Shown here: piece after piece, positions 1 to 9,017 of the stretch
How positions within the stretch are numbered: position 1 is the stretch's first letter
Layout: each line of letters begins with the position of its first letter
Assembly: GCF_021504595.1 (NCBI RefSeq)
Contig: NZ_JACSGT010000001.1
Span: 1,116,001 to 1,180,000, forward strand
Direction of reading: 5' to 3'
Source of the DNA: Chryseobacterium indicum
GTDB lineage: Bacteria > Bacteroidota > Bacteroidia > Flavobacteriales > Weeksellaceae
DNA length: 64,000 nt
Notes under the pieces: model-generated
Told to the model about the DNA's origin: nothing
The model's database searches: none
The model's input: only the letters and a program-made list of their open reading frames with translations
Program-made: the position numbers and the translations under genes

Positions 1-578
1 CAGCTATCAAATCCCTGTAGGCTTGGGTTTGCCCAAAAGTGGTACTTCCTCCACCACCGCCACCGGAACGAACTTTCATTTGTCCGAAGAAATCACCGAT
101 ACCATCACCGCCTCCCTGCATTCCATCATGTACAGAACCTCCATTTGCATATACCCACCATAATGAACCTTCAGGGGCTACTTTGGTCATAATATTTGCT
201 TGTTCATCATCCCACGACTTTGGCTTCCTACCATCGGGATCAATATTACTCACAGGGTTATTATAGGCATAAGTATACGGAGAATATCTTCTCATCTGTT
301 CCGCAAGCGGATCTATCACGCCCCATCTTGCAATATCGCTCATATACATTCTAGCCCCGTAATCGCTCCATCCGGTTTCCTTCTGCAATTCCTTACCGTT
401 GTACTGGTAGCTGTATGCCGGGTTTCTTGCCGTCTGGTTATATCCTTCATGCTTCATCCCAAAAGGGTAGAAGTTGTTTTCTTCAAGAACTTCTGCGCTG
501 CCATTGGTATTTTTAAAGTAGCTTACTCTAATGTTTCCCAAATGGTCTGTATAGCTGTAAATATATTGATTTTTTTAA
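1..578 (-). pseudogene. Orphan RHS core fragment, open at the left edge
   Basis: Minus-strand reading gives the RHS repeat-associated core (YSYTDHLGNIRVSYF, then ENNFYPFGMKH, then DPDGRKPKSW) and a glycine-rich linker, nearly identical to the full RHS gene at 5293-9015. It has no start codon. Homology stops abruptly near base 578, just upstream of the KNQYIYSYTDHLG codons, and unrelated AT-rich sequence follows. It is a displaced RHS 3' cassette whose toxin tip and any immunity gene lie outside the window. The 5' truncation is seen directly; 'displaced cassette' is inferred from known Rhs locus behaviour. Confidence 0.85.
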
Positions 579-595
579 GAGATATTTATTAACAT

Positions 596-642
596 AAAAA
601 TAAAACAGACTGCAAATAGAATTATTGTCTGTTTTATTTTTT
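596..642. terminator. Long hairpin with flanking A/T runs
   Basis: AAAAATAAAACAGAC at 596-610 is mirrored by GTCTGTTTTATTTTT from 627. The A-rich and T-rich flanks would let it terminate transcription from either side. It lies between the orphan RHS fragment and the next cassette. Confidence 0.6.
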
Positions 643-660
643 TAAGGTTTCTAAAAACAC

Positions 661-702
661 AAAGAGGCCGTCTCACAACTCGTGAAAACGGCCTTTTTTA
701 TG
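661..702. terminator. Hairpin terminator between RHS cassettes
   Basis: AGGCCGT (665-671) pairs with ACGGCCT (688-694) followed by a T run. It occupies the same position relative to the 38-bp junction repeat as the hairpins at 3014 and 4795, although the stem sequence differs. Confidence 0.6.
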
Positions 703-786
703 AAATTTTCCTGTATCCGTATACGAGAAGGGTTTTCGTTTAAACGATTCTCAACCCACATCATCTAGTTGTGATACATCTTCTCT

Positions 787-824
787 TTATTATTGCTCAC
801 AGATTACAAATCCGCGAGATCGGG
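787..824. repeat. 38-bp cassette-junction repeat, copy 1
   Basis: A 38-bp sequence with a palindrome-like GATTACAAATC core is found just downstream of the small membrane-protein gene at 830-1351. The same sequence, with few changes, recurs at 3044-3081 and 4821-4858, each time directly after a cassette's last gene and before a hairpin terminator. A recombination or REP-like role is inferred. Confidence 0.7.
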
Positions 825-829
825 AAACA

Positions 830-1351
830 TTACTTTTTATCTTCTCCATATATTTTTTTTAGCTTTTCTATTTGCTGAGCTTTTTGTAAAGAATCTTGTC
901 TCCTTTCCTTTGAAACAAATTCTGGGGCATAGGGACCTGTTTGATTTTTTTTGGCTTGTGCAAATAATAAATAAAAAGAAAAAATAAAATTTGAAATTAT
1001 AAATATGATAATACTGTAAACAATATTTTTTGTTTTTCTATATTTTTTAATTGATAATTTGTCAAACTCTTTTATTAAATATTTCCATTGATCTTTATTA
1101 TGAATAATTATATAATCTAATAGTGTTAATAAGGCTACTGTTGCTATCAATATATCATTTCGTAAAATATTCGCATCTTCATAAAATATCAGATTATAAT
1201 AATTTACAAAGGACATGAATAGGAAAATTTCAAGAATAATTATATACAAACTAGCAATAAAATCGCGAGGTAAAATATTATTTTCCGAATTTTGTCTACT
1301 CCTATATAATACGTAGAAAAAGTAATAGTAAGATTGTTTTATTTTATTCAT
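830..1351 (-). CDS. Membrane protein, probable immunity partner of RHS cassette 1
   Basis: A 173-aa protein with about three hydrophobic segments (roughly residues 31-50, 62-83 and 107-130) and a charged Lys/Gln-rich C-terminus. I recognise no family. It starts 10 bp after the stop of the orphan RHS cassette at 1362-2924 and is followed by the 38-bp junction repeat. Small genes directly after RHS toxin tips usually code for the cognate immunity protein. A membrane location would fit a toxin that acts on membranes, such as the glycine-rich tip next door. The immunity role rests on position only. Confidence 0.6.
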   Translation of the reverse strand: MNKIKQSYYYFFYVLYRSRQNSENNILPRDFIASLYIIILEIFLFMSFVNYYNLIFYEDANILRNDILIATVALLTLLDYIIIHNKDQWKYLIKEFDKLSIKKYRKTKNIVYSIIIFIISNFIFSFYLLFAQAKKNQTGPYAPEFVSKERRQDSLQKAQQIEKLKKIYGEDKK

Positions 1352-1361
1352 AAAATAAAAA

Positions 1362-2924
1362 TTATTGTTTCATAGCTCCTGGATAAAGCTGCCAATATGG
1401 ATTAAAGCTATTTTCTTGATTCAATCGAGATTGATCGTTAAATACGCCAGGATGTTCTGCATTTCCTCCCCATCCTCCTGGATAAAAATTATCAATCCCA
1501 AAATAGAAAGTACTAATAATAGCGCCATAAGCTCCTCCTTCTGATCCAACAGCACCCATTACACTATTTAAGATCATCTTATATGGATGAACTGCATTAG
1601 GAGAATTTGGGTCCTTAGAATAAACCTGCATTCCTTTTATGTCCATTATCACACCAATACCTACAGAAAAACGCCCCAATCCTCTACCTATTTTTCCAAA
1701 GTTATAGGTTGTAATTCTAGCACGGCTTCCTCCAATCCATGCACTTGGGTAATATTTCGGACTCCATGCACTACCATTATATATTCCATTAGTAAGTCTA
1801 AAAGAACCTTGTATAAAACCTATTGTAGTAGCGGTTGTTCCAAAACCGAAATTTCCTTTTCCGGCAGGACCATACCATTCATAACGATCTATTCTATCAA
1901 GCTGTCTTTCTATAGCATTTAGTAAAGCCAGATGCAGAGACAACATATTATAACTACTTACTCCTCTTTTTCCTGTAATGGTAACCTCTTGTAGTTCTAC
2001 ATCAACTTGCTCATTTGAAGAACTTGTAGAAGATGAATTTGCACCAGTGCTACTTCCTCCACCGCCTCCGCCGCCTTTACTATTAACGGAATTTAGCTTA
2101 TCCATTGCTACAAAGAAATTTCCGATATTATCCGGCAGTCCTACAAATTGCATTAAAGCCCTGTTATTTGTGCTTCCTCCACTTGCATAAAACATTAGCA
2201 TTGTATCGGGATACATCACTGTTTTTATTTCATCTTCCTGCGTCTGTGGCTTCCTTCCATCAGGATCAATAAATCTGATTGGATTATTATAGGCATAAGT
2301 ATACGGAGAATATCTTCTCATCTGTTCCGCAAGCGGATCTATAACGCCCCATCTTGCGATGTCGCTCATATACATTCTAGCCCCGTAATCGCTCCATCCG
2401 GTTTCCTTCTGCAATTCCTTCCCGTTGTACTGGTAGCTGTATGCCGGATTTCCTGCCGTCTGGTTATATCCTTCATGCTTCATCCCAAAAGGGTAGAAGT
2501 TGTTTTCTTCAAGAACTTCTGCGCTGCCATTGGTGTTTTTAAAGTAGCTTACTCTAATATTCCCCAAATGGTCTGTATAGCTGTAAATATACTTATTTTT
2601 TTCGAAATCGTAATATCCTTCTGCGGTAGGGACAAATTTTAAAACAGCTATGGATAAATTTCCGTCATTATTCTCTTCATACTGAAAACCGTCCAGATAA
2701 TCTGTTACAGTACTCGTTTCTATATTTGTTTTTCCTGAGCCATACGTATATATTTTTTTCAATCTTATACCATCCGCCCTGTATGTATATCGGGTATTCA
2801 CATTATAATCTACAAACATTCCTGAAAATCTGGGAACAAAGGTTTTATCAAATCTTATATATTTCGGCAGGTTTAGGAAGTTATAATCGATCTGTAAAAT
2901 TCCTTTGTCTTTATGATCCTTCAT
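1362..2924 (-). CDS. Orphan RHS 3' cassette with distinct C-terminal tip
   Basis: A 520-aa ORF. Residues 1-230 match the YD-repeat end and RHS core of the full gene at 5293-9015, up to the DPDGRKP hinge. The rest is unique: a Gly/Ser-rich linker, a VELQEVTITGK motif common before Bacteroidota RHS tips, then a Gly-rich hydrophobic domain of about 190 aa that I cannot name. Homology continues upstream of the first ATG (NPDTSGAAISYDDNGN) to about base 2972, where it stops next to an in-frame TAG. There is no signal peptide, so this is a silent displaced cassette or a donor for recombination. The tip is presumed toxic by analogy with Rhs systems. The membrane-protein gene at 830-1351 follows it. 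Confidence 0.75.
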   Translation of the reverse strand: MKDHKDKGILQIDYNFLNLPKYIRFDKTFVPRFSGMFVDYNVNTRYTYRADGIRLKKIYTYGSGKTNIETSTVTDYLDGFQYEENNDGNLSIAVLKFVPTAEGYYDFEKNKYIYSYTDHLGNIRVSYFKNTNGSAEVLEENNFYPFGMKHEGYNQTAGNPAYSYQYNGKELQKETGWSDYGARMYMSDIARWGVIDPLAEQMRRYSPYTYAYNNPIRFIDPDGRKPQTQEDEIKTVMYPDTMLMFYASGGSTNNRALMQFVGLPDNIGNFFVAMDKLNSVNSKGGGGGGGSSTGANSSSTSSSNEQVDVELQEVTITGKRGVSSYNMLSLHLALLNAIERQLDRIDRYEWYGPAGKGNFGFGTTATTIGFIQGSFRLTNGIYNGSAWSPKYYPSAWIGGSRARITTYNFGKIGRGLGRFSVGIGVIMDIKGMQVYSKDPNSPNAVHPYKMILNSVMGAVGSEGGAYGAIISTFYFGIDNFYPGGWGGNAEHPGVFNDQSRLNQENSFNPYWQLYPGAMKQ

Positions 2925-3013
2925 ATTTCCATTATCATCATAAGAAATGGCAGCTCCGGAGGTATCGGGATTGTTGTTAATTCTCTATTAAAAGCGAAAC
3001 TAAATTACAAAGC

Positions 3014-3047
3014 AAAGAGACTGGTCTTTTGAAACAGTCTCTTTTAT
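3014..3047. terminator. Hairpin terminator between RHS cassettes
   Basis: AAAGAGACTG (3014-3023) pairs with CAGTCTCTTTT (3035-3045) around a short loop. It abuts the second copy of the junction repeat. Confidence 0.65.
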
Positions 3048-3081
3048 TATTGCTCATGGATTACAAATCCGCGAGAGCGGG
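3044..3081. repeat. 38-bp cassette-junction repeat, copy 2
   Basis: Same 38-bp sequence as at 787-824, differing at a few positions. It contains the perfect inverted repeat GGATT-ACA-AATCC. It lies between the hairpin terminator and the stop of the small membrane-protein gene at 3105-3407. Confidence 0.75.
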
Positions 3082-3104
3082 ATATAGTATGTCTGAAATA
3101 AATA

Positions 3105-3407
3105 TTACCAATATTTCCAAAAATCTTTAAAGAATAAAACAATAAATGTAATAGAAAATAATATTATTGTAATTAAAATATTTTTATCTTTTTTACTAAT
3201 TTTTTTAAAATGATAATTGTATCTTATTATTATAAAAAATAAAACACTTGTAATAATAAGATTTACAGCTAAAGATGCCATGAAATCAAAAACTGGAAAT
3301 ACTTTGAAAAATATTTCATAAAAAAGATATGTTAATAGCCAAGTGAGTATGTAACCTATAATAAGAATTAAAATAGCATATAATAGTTTTTTAAAATCCA
3401 GCTCCAT
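3105..3407 (-). CDS. Small three-helix membrane protein, probable immunity partner of RHS cassette 2
   Basis: About 100 aa, starting MELDFKKLLY, with hydrophobic segments near residues 8-28, 40-62 and 77-95 and a basic loop. A longer frame opens at 3482, but its first 25 residues lie inside the RHS gene. The ATG at 3405-3407 overlaps the RHS stop (3391) by 17 bp, a usual arrangement for a toxin-immunity pair, so I take it as the start. No known family is recognised; the immunity role is inferred from position and size. The gene is AT-richer than the RHS core, as expected for an exchanged tip module. Confidence 0.6.
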   Translation of the reverse strand: MELDFKKLLYAILILIIGYILTWLLTYLFYEIFFKVFPVFDFMASLAVNLIITSVLFFIIIRYNYHFKKISKKDKNILITIILFSITFIVLFFKDFWKYW

Positions 3408-4737
3408 TTTTAGATATTGTTTTTGTTTTAGGATAATAATTATAAATTCCGTTATACATAATAAATAGCGTTTTACTGTCATTAAATTCTATTGCTCCAC
3501 CAGTGACAATATATCCATTCCATCCTCTTCCAGGTTCTTCTGGTGAATTAATAAAAGTTCTTTGCAAAGACAAAATACCATCATATACGTTGATTTTAGA
3601 GAACATATTTATTGAAGTCTCATTCTTCCAATCAATTTTTACTTTATTATTTGCCAAAACTGTTATTGAATTAATCGCATCTTTTAATTTTGGACTTAAT
3701 TTATATTTCTTAATAAGCTCATCTGGTGTTAAGACTTTTCCAGCTTTATTTTTTAAAGCACTGTCAAAAAGTTTAACTAAATTAAGACCTTCTTGTTTGG
3801 GATTATTAAGATAATGATTTAAGTCATTTACTGTATTATGATACGCAAATTCTTCAAAAGATATTGCACCATTCTGGCTTACTTTTACGGCAACTTCATA
3901 AGAAACACCGTTTCTCACAAAGGAATCAATATTATCTTTAGCACTAGCGCTACTTCCACCACCACCACCGGAACGAACTTTCATTTGTCCGAAGAAATCA
4001 CCAATGCCGTCACCACCGCCTTGCATACCTGCTCCTACGTGACTTCCACTAGCATAAACCCACCAAAGAGAACCTTCCGGCGCAACTTTGTACATGATAT
4101 TTGCTTGTTCATCATCCCACGACTTTGGCTTCCTACCATCGGGATCAATATTACTCACAGGGTTATTATAGGCATAAGTATACGGGGAATATCTTCTCAT
4201 CTGTTCCGCAAGCGGATCAATCACGCCCCATCTTGCAATATCGCTCATATACATTCTAGCCCCGTAATCGCTCCATCCGGTTTCCTTCTGCAATTCCTTC
4301 CCGTTGTACTGGTAGCTGTATGCCGGATTTCCTGCCGTCTGGTTATATCCTTCATGCTTCATCCCAAAAGGGTAGAAGTTGTTTTCTTCAAGAACTTCTG
4401 CGCTGCCATTGGTGTTTTTAAAGTAGCTTACTCTAATATTCCCCAAATGGTCTGTATAGCTGTAAATATACTTATTTTTTTCGAAATCGTAATATCCTTC
4501 TGCGGTAGGGACAAATTTTAAAACAGCTATGGATAAATTTCCGTCATTATTTTCTTCATACTGAAAACCGTCCAGATAATCTGTTACAGTACTCGTTTCT
4601 ATATTTGTTTTTCCTGAGCCATACGTATATATTTTTTTCAATTTTATACCATCCGCCCTGTATGTATATCGGGTATTCACATTATAATCTACAAACATTC
4701 CTGAAAATCTGGGAACAAGGTTTCTCGATCTTACCAT
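3391..4737 (-). CDS. Orphan RHS 3' cassette with a second distinct tip
   Basis: A 448-aa ORF. After a few unique codons (MVRSRN), homology to the other copies starts at VPRFSGMFVDYN and runs through the RHS core and DPDGRKP hinge. The linker GGGGSSASAKDNIDSFVRNG and NGAISFEEFA are shared with the full-length protein at 5293-9015. The remaining ~150 residues are unique and polar (KYKLSPKLKDAINSITVL, then IEFNDSKTLFIMYNGIYN). No family or active site is recognised. It lacks a signal peptide and the RHS shell, so it is a displaced cassette. The gene at 3105-3407 overlaps its end. Confidence 0.75.
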   Translation of the reverse strand: MVRSRNLVPRFSGMFVDYNVNTRYTYRADGIKLKKIYTYGSGKTNIETSTVTDYLDGFQYEENNDGNLSIAVLKFVPTAEGYYDFEKNKYIYSYTDHLGNIRVSYFKNTNGSAEVLEENNFYPFGMKHEGYNQTAGNPAYSYQYNGKELQKETGWSDYGARMYMSDIARWGVIDPLAEQMRRYSPYTYAYNNPVSNIDPDGRKPKSWDDEQANIMYKVAPEGSLWWVYASGSHVGAGMQGGGDGIGDFFGQMKVRSGGGGGSSASAKDNIDSFVRNGVSYEVAVKVSQNGAISFEEFAYHNTVNDLNHYLNNPKQEGLNLVKLFDSALKNKAGKVLTPDELIKKYKLSPKLKDAINSITVLANNKVKIDWKNETSINMFSKINVYDGILSLQRTFINSPEEPGRGWNGYIVTGGAIEFNDSKTLFIMYNGIYNYYPKTKTISKNGAGF

Positions 4738-4794
4738 AAGGGATTTTAATGCAAGAAAAGCCTATAAATAAGTTTTGCTTTACTATAAAACACA

Positions 4795-4823
4795 AAACCC
4801 ACCGCATTGCGGTGGGTTCTTTA
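4795..4823. terminator. Hairpin terminator after the full RHS cassette
   Basis: AACCCACCGCA (4796-4806) pairs perfectly with TGCGGTGGGTT (4808-4818) with A and T runs outside. It should end the transcript of the operon that begins near 13.5 kb. Confidence 0.75.
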
Positions 4824-4858
4824 TTATTGCTCACGGATTATAAATCCGCGAGATCAGG
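4821..4858. repeat. 38-bp cassette-junction repeat, copy 3
   Basis: Third copy of the 38-bp repeat (core GGATTATAAATCC), ending one base before the stop codon of the gene at 4860-5291. Confidence 0.75.
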
Positions 4859-4859
4859 A

Positions 4860-5291
4860 TTAATCATCAATAACTACACTTTTCCAAACAGTTTTACAGC
4901 TATCTTTCCATTCTTTAGGAAAAGTTTTATCATTTAATATACTTTTAGGTATTGAAACAAACTTTAATTTTTTAGGATTTTTCCCTTTTTGTAAGATATA
5001 GAAAAATGGAGAATTTTTATGTTTTAGAATACTATCACCAATGTCTACAAGCTTATTATTTTCTATTCCTAACAGAACTAAAGTATCTGATTTTTTATAC
5101 CTTGAAATTTTTGCATGTGTTAAAAGACCCTTTCTAACCGCAACTTTTTTCTTTATTTTACCATATATTTCAGTTTTAATGTCTGTAATAATAAATTTAT
5201 TCTCATTTTTAGGAAAATAAAGGAATAAAAACAACATGAATCCTGTAGCAAATAATATCAACACAAGATATATTAAGTCTCTTTTTTTCAT
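4860..5291 (-). CDS. Single-pass membrane-anchored protein, probable immunity protein of the full RHS toxin
   Basis: A 143-aa protein with one N-terminal membrane segment (about residues 6-26, LIYLVLILFATGFMLFLFLY) and a Lys-rich soluble domain, probably outside the inner membrane. It begins 1 bp after the stop of the full RHS gene and is the last gene before the junction repeat and terminator. No family is recognised. Position and size suggest the immunity protein for the RHS tip coded just upstream, but nothing in the sequence proves it. Confidence 0.55.
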   Translation of the reverse strand: MKKRDLIYLVLILFATGFMLFLFLYFPKNENKFIITDIKTEIYGKIKKKVAVRKGLLTHAKISRYKKSDTLVLLGIENNKLVDIGDSILKHKNSPFFYILQKGKNPKKLKFVSIPKSILNDKTFPKEWKDSCKTVWKSVVIDD

Positions 5292-5292
5292 T

Positions 5293-8200
5293 TTAGAAAA
5301 CTTTTTTTAATATTTTATAATTTGACCAAAATACTTTCCCTCCCATCTCTCCATATGCAGCACCATTAGATATTGTAACCCAAGTTGTTTTACTTTTTTG
5401 TCCTGGCCATAATTCTCCATCATTTGTTCTATTACCCCAAGATTTTGAATATCCCCAAACTCCAACTCCAAAACCATGACCTGAAGATTTTCCAGCATAA
5501 CCAGCAGCATTAAAGTTATCTTTTAATTCTTTATCAACGAACTTTGCATAAAACTTACTAACGCCAATAGATGCTTCAAATCCAGTATTTCCTCCAGTAT
5601 ATCCATAAACATAGCCACTTCCAGCATCACCTCCAGCCATAAAATAAACAAATGCAAGTCCTCCATTTGGTCCTCCTCCCAGTGTAGCACTATAATCTAA
5701 ACTAAATCCGACAGCATGTGCCCCCATCTTTTCATAATCCTCCAAATTAACTGTCATTGGGTTTCCAATTTCTATATCTGTATCAATTTTTACGTCTTTG
5801 TAAACAGTCTTGGATAAAATTCGGTACATAATATGTCCCTTTCTATTTCTAATGATGATGTCATGAGGATCAGTATCTCCATAACCTGAAAAATCTATTC
5901 CTTTGAAATAATTTCCTGAACCGGCGAAATCATCAAAAGATATTGCACCATTCTGGCTTACTTTTACGGCAACTTCATAAGAAACACCGTTTCTTACAAA
6001 GGAATCAATATTATCTTTAGCACTAGCGCTACTTCCTCCACCACCGCCACCGGAACGAACTTTCATTTGTCCGAAGAAATCACCAATGCCGTCACCACCG
6101 CCTTGCATACCTGCTCCTACGTGACTTCCACTAGCATAAACCCACCAAAGAGAACCTTCCGGCGCAACTTTGTACATGATATTTGCTTGTTCATCATCCC
6201 ACGACTTTGGCTTCCTACCATCGGGATCAATATTACTCACAGGGTTATTATAGGCATAAGTATACGGAGAATATCTTCTCATCTGTTCCGCAAGCGGATC
6301 TATCACGCCCCATCTTGCAATATCGCTCATATACATTCTAGCCCCGTAATCGCTCCATCCGGTTTCCTTCTGCAATTCCTTCCCGTTGTACTGGTAGCTG
6401 TATGCCGGATTTCCTGTCGTCTGGTTATATCCTTCATGCTTCATCCCAAAAGGGTAGAAGTTGTTTTCTTCAAGAACTTCTGCGCTGCCATTGGTGTTTT
6501 TAAAGTAGCTTACTCTAATATTCCCCAAATGGTCTGTATAGCTGTAAATATACTGATTTTTTTCGAAATCGTAATATCCTTCCGCAGTAGGGACAAATTT
6601 TAAAGTGGCAGCAACCGGAGTTGAATTGATCTGTTTAGATTCATACTGAAAACCATTTAAATAATCTGTGGTAACAGTTTCCTGTCCGGATCCGGCAGGG
6701 TTTTTATGAACATACATTTTTCGGAGCTTCTCTCCTGATGCGCTATACTGATAAAAAGCACGGATATTTACCGGGCGGGAAAGAACTCTTGGAATATAAG
6801 TCTGATTAAATATCAATAGACTCGGCTGGTTCAGGAAATTATAATCGATCTGTAAAACCCCTTTATCTGCATGGCTGATCATATTTCCATTATCATCATA
6901 AGAAATGGCAGCTCCGGAGGTATCGGGATACCCACTGTAGTTGGTGGAGCTGTCGGTAACGGAGTTCAGCCTGTTTCCGGTGTAGGTGTAGGTAAGGTCA
7001 TCTATCCGCAGCGCTGTTCCGGCACTTCCTTTGGTAAACCTCTGCAGAGAAAGAATGTTGGAGTTCATGTCATACGTCACCGATTCGTTGTAGAAATTAC
7101 TTGGCGGCAGAGAGGTTTCAGGCTCGGAATAAATTCCTTTTTTCAGCCTGTTCAGGGCATCATACTGGTAATTGTATCTTCTTTTTACTCCGTCTGTTGC
7201 GGTTTTCCAGGTTACCTCTGCAATATTGCCGTTGTATTTCCCTGTCGAGCTGCCGGTATTTTCAGGATTGAAGTATTTCAGCTCGTACCCGAAGAGCTTT
7301 GTGCCCAGATTGGCAGGATCGTTCACTTTGGTGAGTGCGCCACGGACATCGTAGGTATAGTCTATGCTTTGCAGGTTGTTGCCCACCTTCTTACCGGTAA
7401 GCTGGGAAAGCTCGTTGTAGCTGTTTTCGGCAAGAAGCTCCTGTGGCTGGCTGTTCACCTGGTGCCATATTTTTTTCACCCTGTTCTGGGGATCGTACTC
7501 AAAAACCTGGGAAATCACCTTTTCGGTATCGGTATCCAGCCTTTTGTGGTAGGTTTTCGTCTGCTTGGTCACTCCTGCAAAATCCAGCTCAGATTCTGTT
7601 TTTGTATATCCTCCGAGATGATTGACGGAGTAGGAAGAAACCGCCCTTGCCTTATCATCGTAGTACACATAGCTTTTCGTCCAGTTATTGTCCTCAATAT
7701 TTTTCACCAGGCTCATGGTCGGCAGGGCTTTGGTGCTGATGGGGGCATTCTGGGCATCGGTAATAATGCCTTTGCCCATTACCGTTGCCGGAAATGCCGG
7801 ATTGAAGCTGTACACAGGATAGGTATCGTAGTAATTAACAGTCAGTACCTTAATTCCCGCAGACGGAAAGGCATCCTGCGAATAGAAAATATCCATTCCG
7901 TCGGAAGAGAAGGAAGCCGACGTTCTGGTTTCGTTGTTTCCGGGATTGGCAGAAAGTGCATTCACATAATTCTGTACTGTTGTCCGGGTATCTGCAGAAG
8001 GGTAGAAGCCCGTGTAGGCCACCCTCCCGAATTTATCGTATTTGGTAAACATCCATCCCTGTGCAGAGAAGGAGGAGCTTTTGGCAGTTCTCAGGTTGGC
8101 ATCCTGCGTCATGATCACCCGGTCCTGCTGATCGTAGACCATGTACTCCCATCCTTTTCCGGGTACTTTTTTCTCCACGAGTTTTCCCATCCCGTCATAA

Positions 8201-9015
8201 CGGTACTGGTAACAGAGGTTGTCCAGAGTGGTCTGATCGAGTGTGGTATTCACTGCCAGCGGCGGGATCACATAGGCAAGCTGCCCGTATTCGTTGTACA
8301 GGTAATAGGTATCCACATCCTGAGTCCCGTCATTTTTCCTTACCAGAATGGTCTGTCCTTCGCCGTTGGTAAATTCGGTGGTGGTATTTCCGTCCGGATC
8401 TGTTACCGAAGATTTCATGAGCTGGTTGGCAGCATATGGAGCCGCCGCTGAGATCTGGGAATCGGTTCTTCCGTCCGTCCACGCGGTCGTGAGGACATAT
8501 TTCTTCACTTCGCCGTCTGCATTGGTATCATATCCCAGGTTTACAGGCTTCAGCGTCCACGCAGTTCCTGTGGAAACCACCTGCTTTACCCTGTTGGTAT
8601 AAACATTGTCATAGATCTTTTCGGAATAGATCCTTTCGGTTCCGTAGGCGGCGGGAACTGCGTCTAAAGGAGCGCTGTAAAAAGCGCCTTCTGAGGTTCC
8701 GGCCTGGGGAACCGGCAGGTAATCTTTCACCTGTTTTCCTACGCTGTTGTATTCTACAGGGGTTACCATATCTCTTCCGAGCGGGGTGGCTTTAATGGCT
8801 ACGGACTGTACGGGTCTTCCGAGTCCGTCGAAATACTGCACGGCTTCGGCTTTCTTCACGCAGTCTGCATCGAGGCAGGTTTTGGTATAGATGAAGTTCT
8901 TATCCGTGCTTAAACCGTTTTGCGCCAAAGCGGCACCGGAAAAAAGAAGCATAAACAGGGAAGCATACTTCACGGCTGAATTTTCTTTTCGTTCGATTAT
9001 ATTTTTTATCATCAT
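5293..9015 (-). CDS. Full-length RHS repeat toxin-type protein (DUF6443 + RHS core)
   Basis: A 1240-aa exported protein. A signal peptide (about residues 1-32, ending GAALAQ) is followed by a DUF6443-type N-terminal domain (YIYTKTCL, then AVQYFDGLGRPVQ), many YD/RHS repeats and the RHS core at about 815-931, ending at DPDGRKP. RHS shells of this kind enclose and release a variable C-terminal tip. Here the tip (about 1005-1240) is Gly-rich (ATLGGGPNGGLAFVYFMAGG) and of unknown activity. It is the third gene of an operon, 2 bp after the partner at 9018-11801, and the likely immunity gene follows 1 bp later. Its 3' half is the parent of the three truncated copies at 1-4737. Orphan cassettes downstream imply repeated tip replacement. 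Confidence 0.85.
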   Translation of the reverse strand: MMIKNIIERKENSAVKYASLFMLLFSGAALAQNGLSTDKNFIYTKTCLDADCVKKAEAVQYFDGLGRPVQSVAIKATPLGRDMVTPVEYNSVGKQVKDYLPVPQAGTSEGAFYSAPLDAVPAAYGTERIYSEKIYDNVYTNRVKQVVSTGTAWTLKPVNLGYDTNADGEVKKYVLTTAWTDGRTDSQISAAAPYAANQLMKSSVTDPDGNTTTEFTNGEGQTILVRKNDGTQDVDTYYLYNEYGQLAYVIPPLAVNTTLDQTTLDNLCYQYRYDGMGKLVEKKVPGKGWEYMVYDQQDRVIMTQDANLRTAKSSSFSAQGWMFTKYDKFGRVAYTGFYPSADTRTTVQNYVNALSANPGNNETRTSASFSSDGMDIFYSQDAFPSAGIKVLTVNYYDTYPVYSFNPAFPATVMGKGIITDAQNAPISTKALPTMSLVKNIEDNNWTKSYVYYDDKARAVSSYSVNHLGGYTKTESELDFAGVTKQTKTYHKRLDTDTEKVISQVFEYDPQNRVKKIWHQVNSQPQELLAENSYNELSQLTGKKVGNNLQSIDYTYDVRGALTKVNDPANLGTKLFGYELKYFNPENTGSSTGKYNGNIAEVTWKTATDGVKRRYNYQYDALNRLKKGIYSEPETSLPPSNFYNESVTYDMNSNILSLQRFTKGSAGTALRIDDLTYTYTGNRLNSVTDSSTNYSGYPDTSGAAISYDDNGNMISHADKGVLQIDYNFLNQPSLLIFNQTYIPRVLSRPVNIRAFYQYSASGEKLRKMYVHKNPAGSGQETVTTDYLNGFQYESKQINSTPVAATLKFVPTAEGYYDFEKNQYIYSYTDHLGNIRVSYFKNTNGSAEVLEENNFYPFGMKHEGYNQTTGNPAYSYQYNGKELQKETGWSDYGARMYMSDIARWGVIDPLAEQMRRYSPYTYAYNNPVSNIDPDGRKPKSWDDEQANIMYKVAPEGSLWWVYASGSHVGAGMQGGGDGIGDFFGQMKVRSGGGGGGSSASAKDNIDSFVRNGVSYEVAVKVSQNGAISFDDFAGSGNYFKGIDFSGYGDTDPHDIIIRNRKGHIMYRILSKTVYKDVKIDTDIEIGNPMTVNLEDYEKMGAHAVGFSLDYSATLGGGPNGGLAFVYFMAGGDAGSGYVYGYTGGNTGFEASIGVSKFYAKFVDKELKDNFNAAGYAGKSSGHGFGVGVWGYSKSWGNRTNDGELWPGQKSKTTWVTISNGAAYGEMGGKVFWSNYKILKKVF

Positions 9016-9017
9016 GA

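Noticed and set aside
793..987. Short frame beginning MLTDYKSARSG, with a similar one at 4749-4937
   Set aside because: The first residues are the translation of the 38-bp junction repeat, and the rest is antisense to small membrane-protein genes or non-coding.
1978..2190. Plus-strand frame with Ser and Pro runs
   Set aside because: It is the complement of the Gly/Ser-rich linker of the RHS cassette.
3408..3482. N-terminal extension of the membrane protein at 3105-3407
   Set aside because: The 25 extra codons lie inside the RHS coding sequence in another frame, and a good ATG exists at 3405-3407.
6871..8451. 526-codon plus-strand open frame opposite the RHS gene
   Set aside because: It is antisense to the well-supported RHS protein, has no recognisable domain, and its length follows from the GC-richer RHS repeats.
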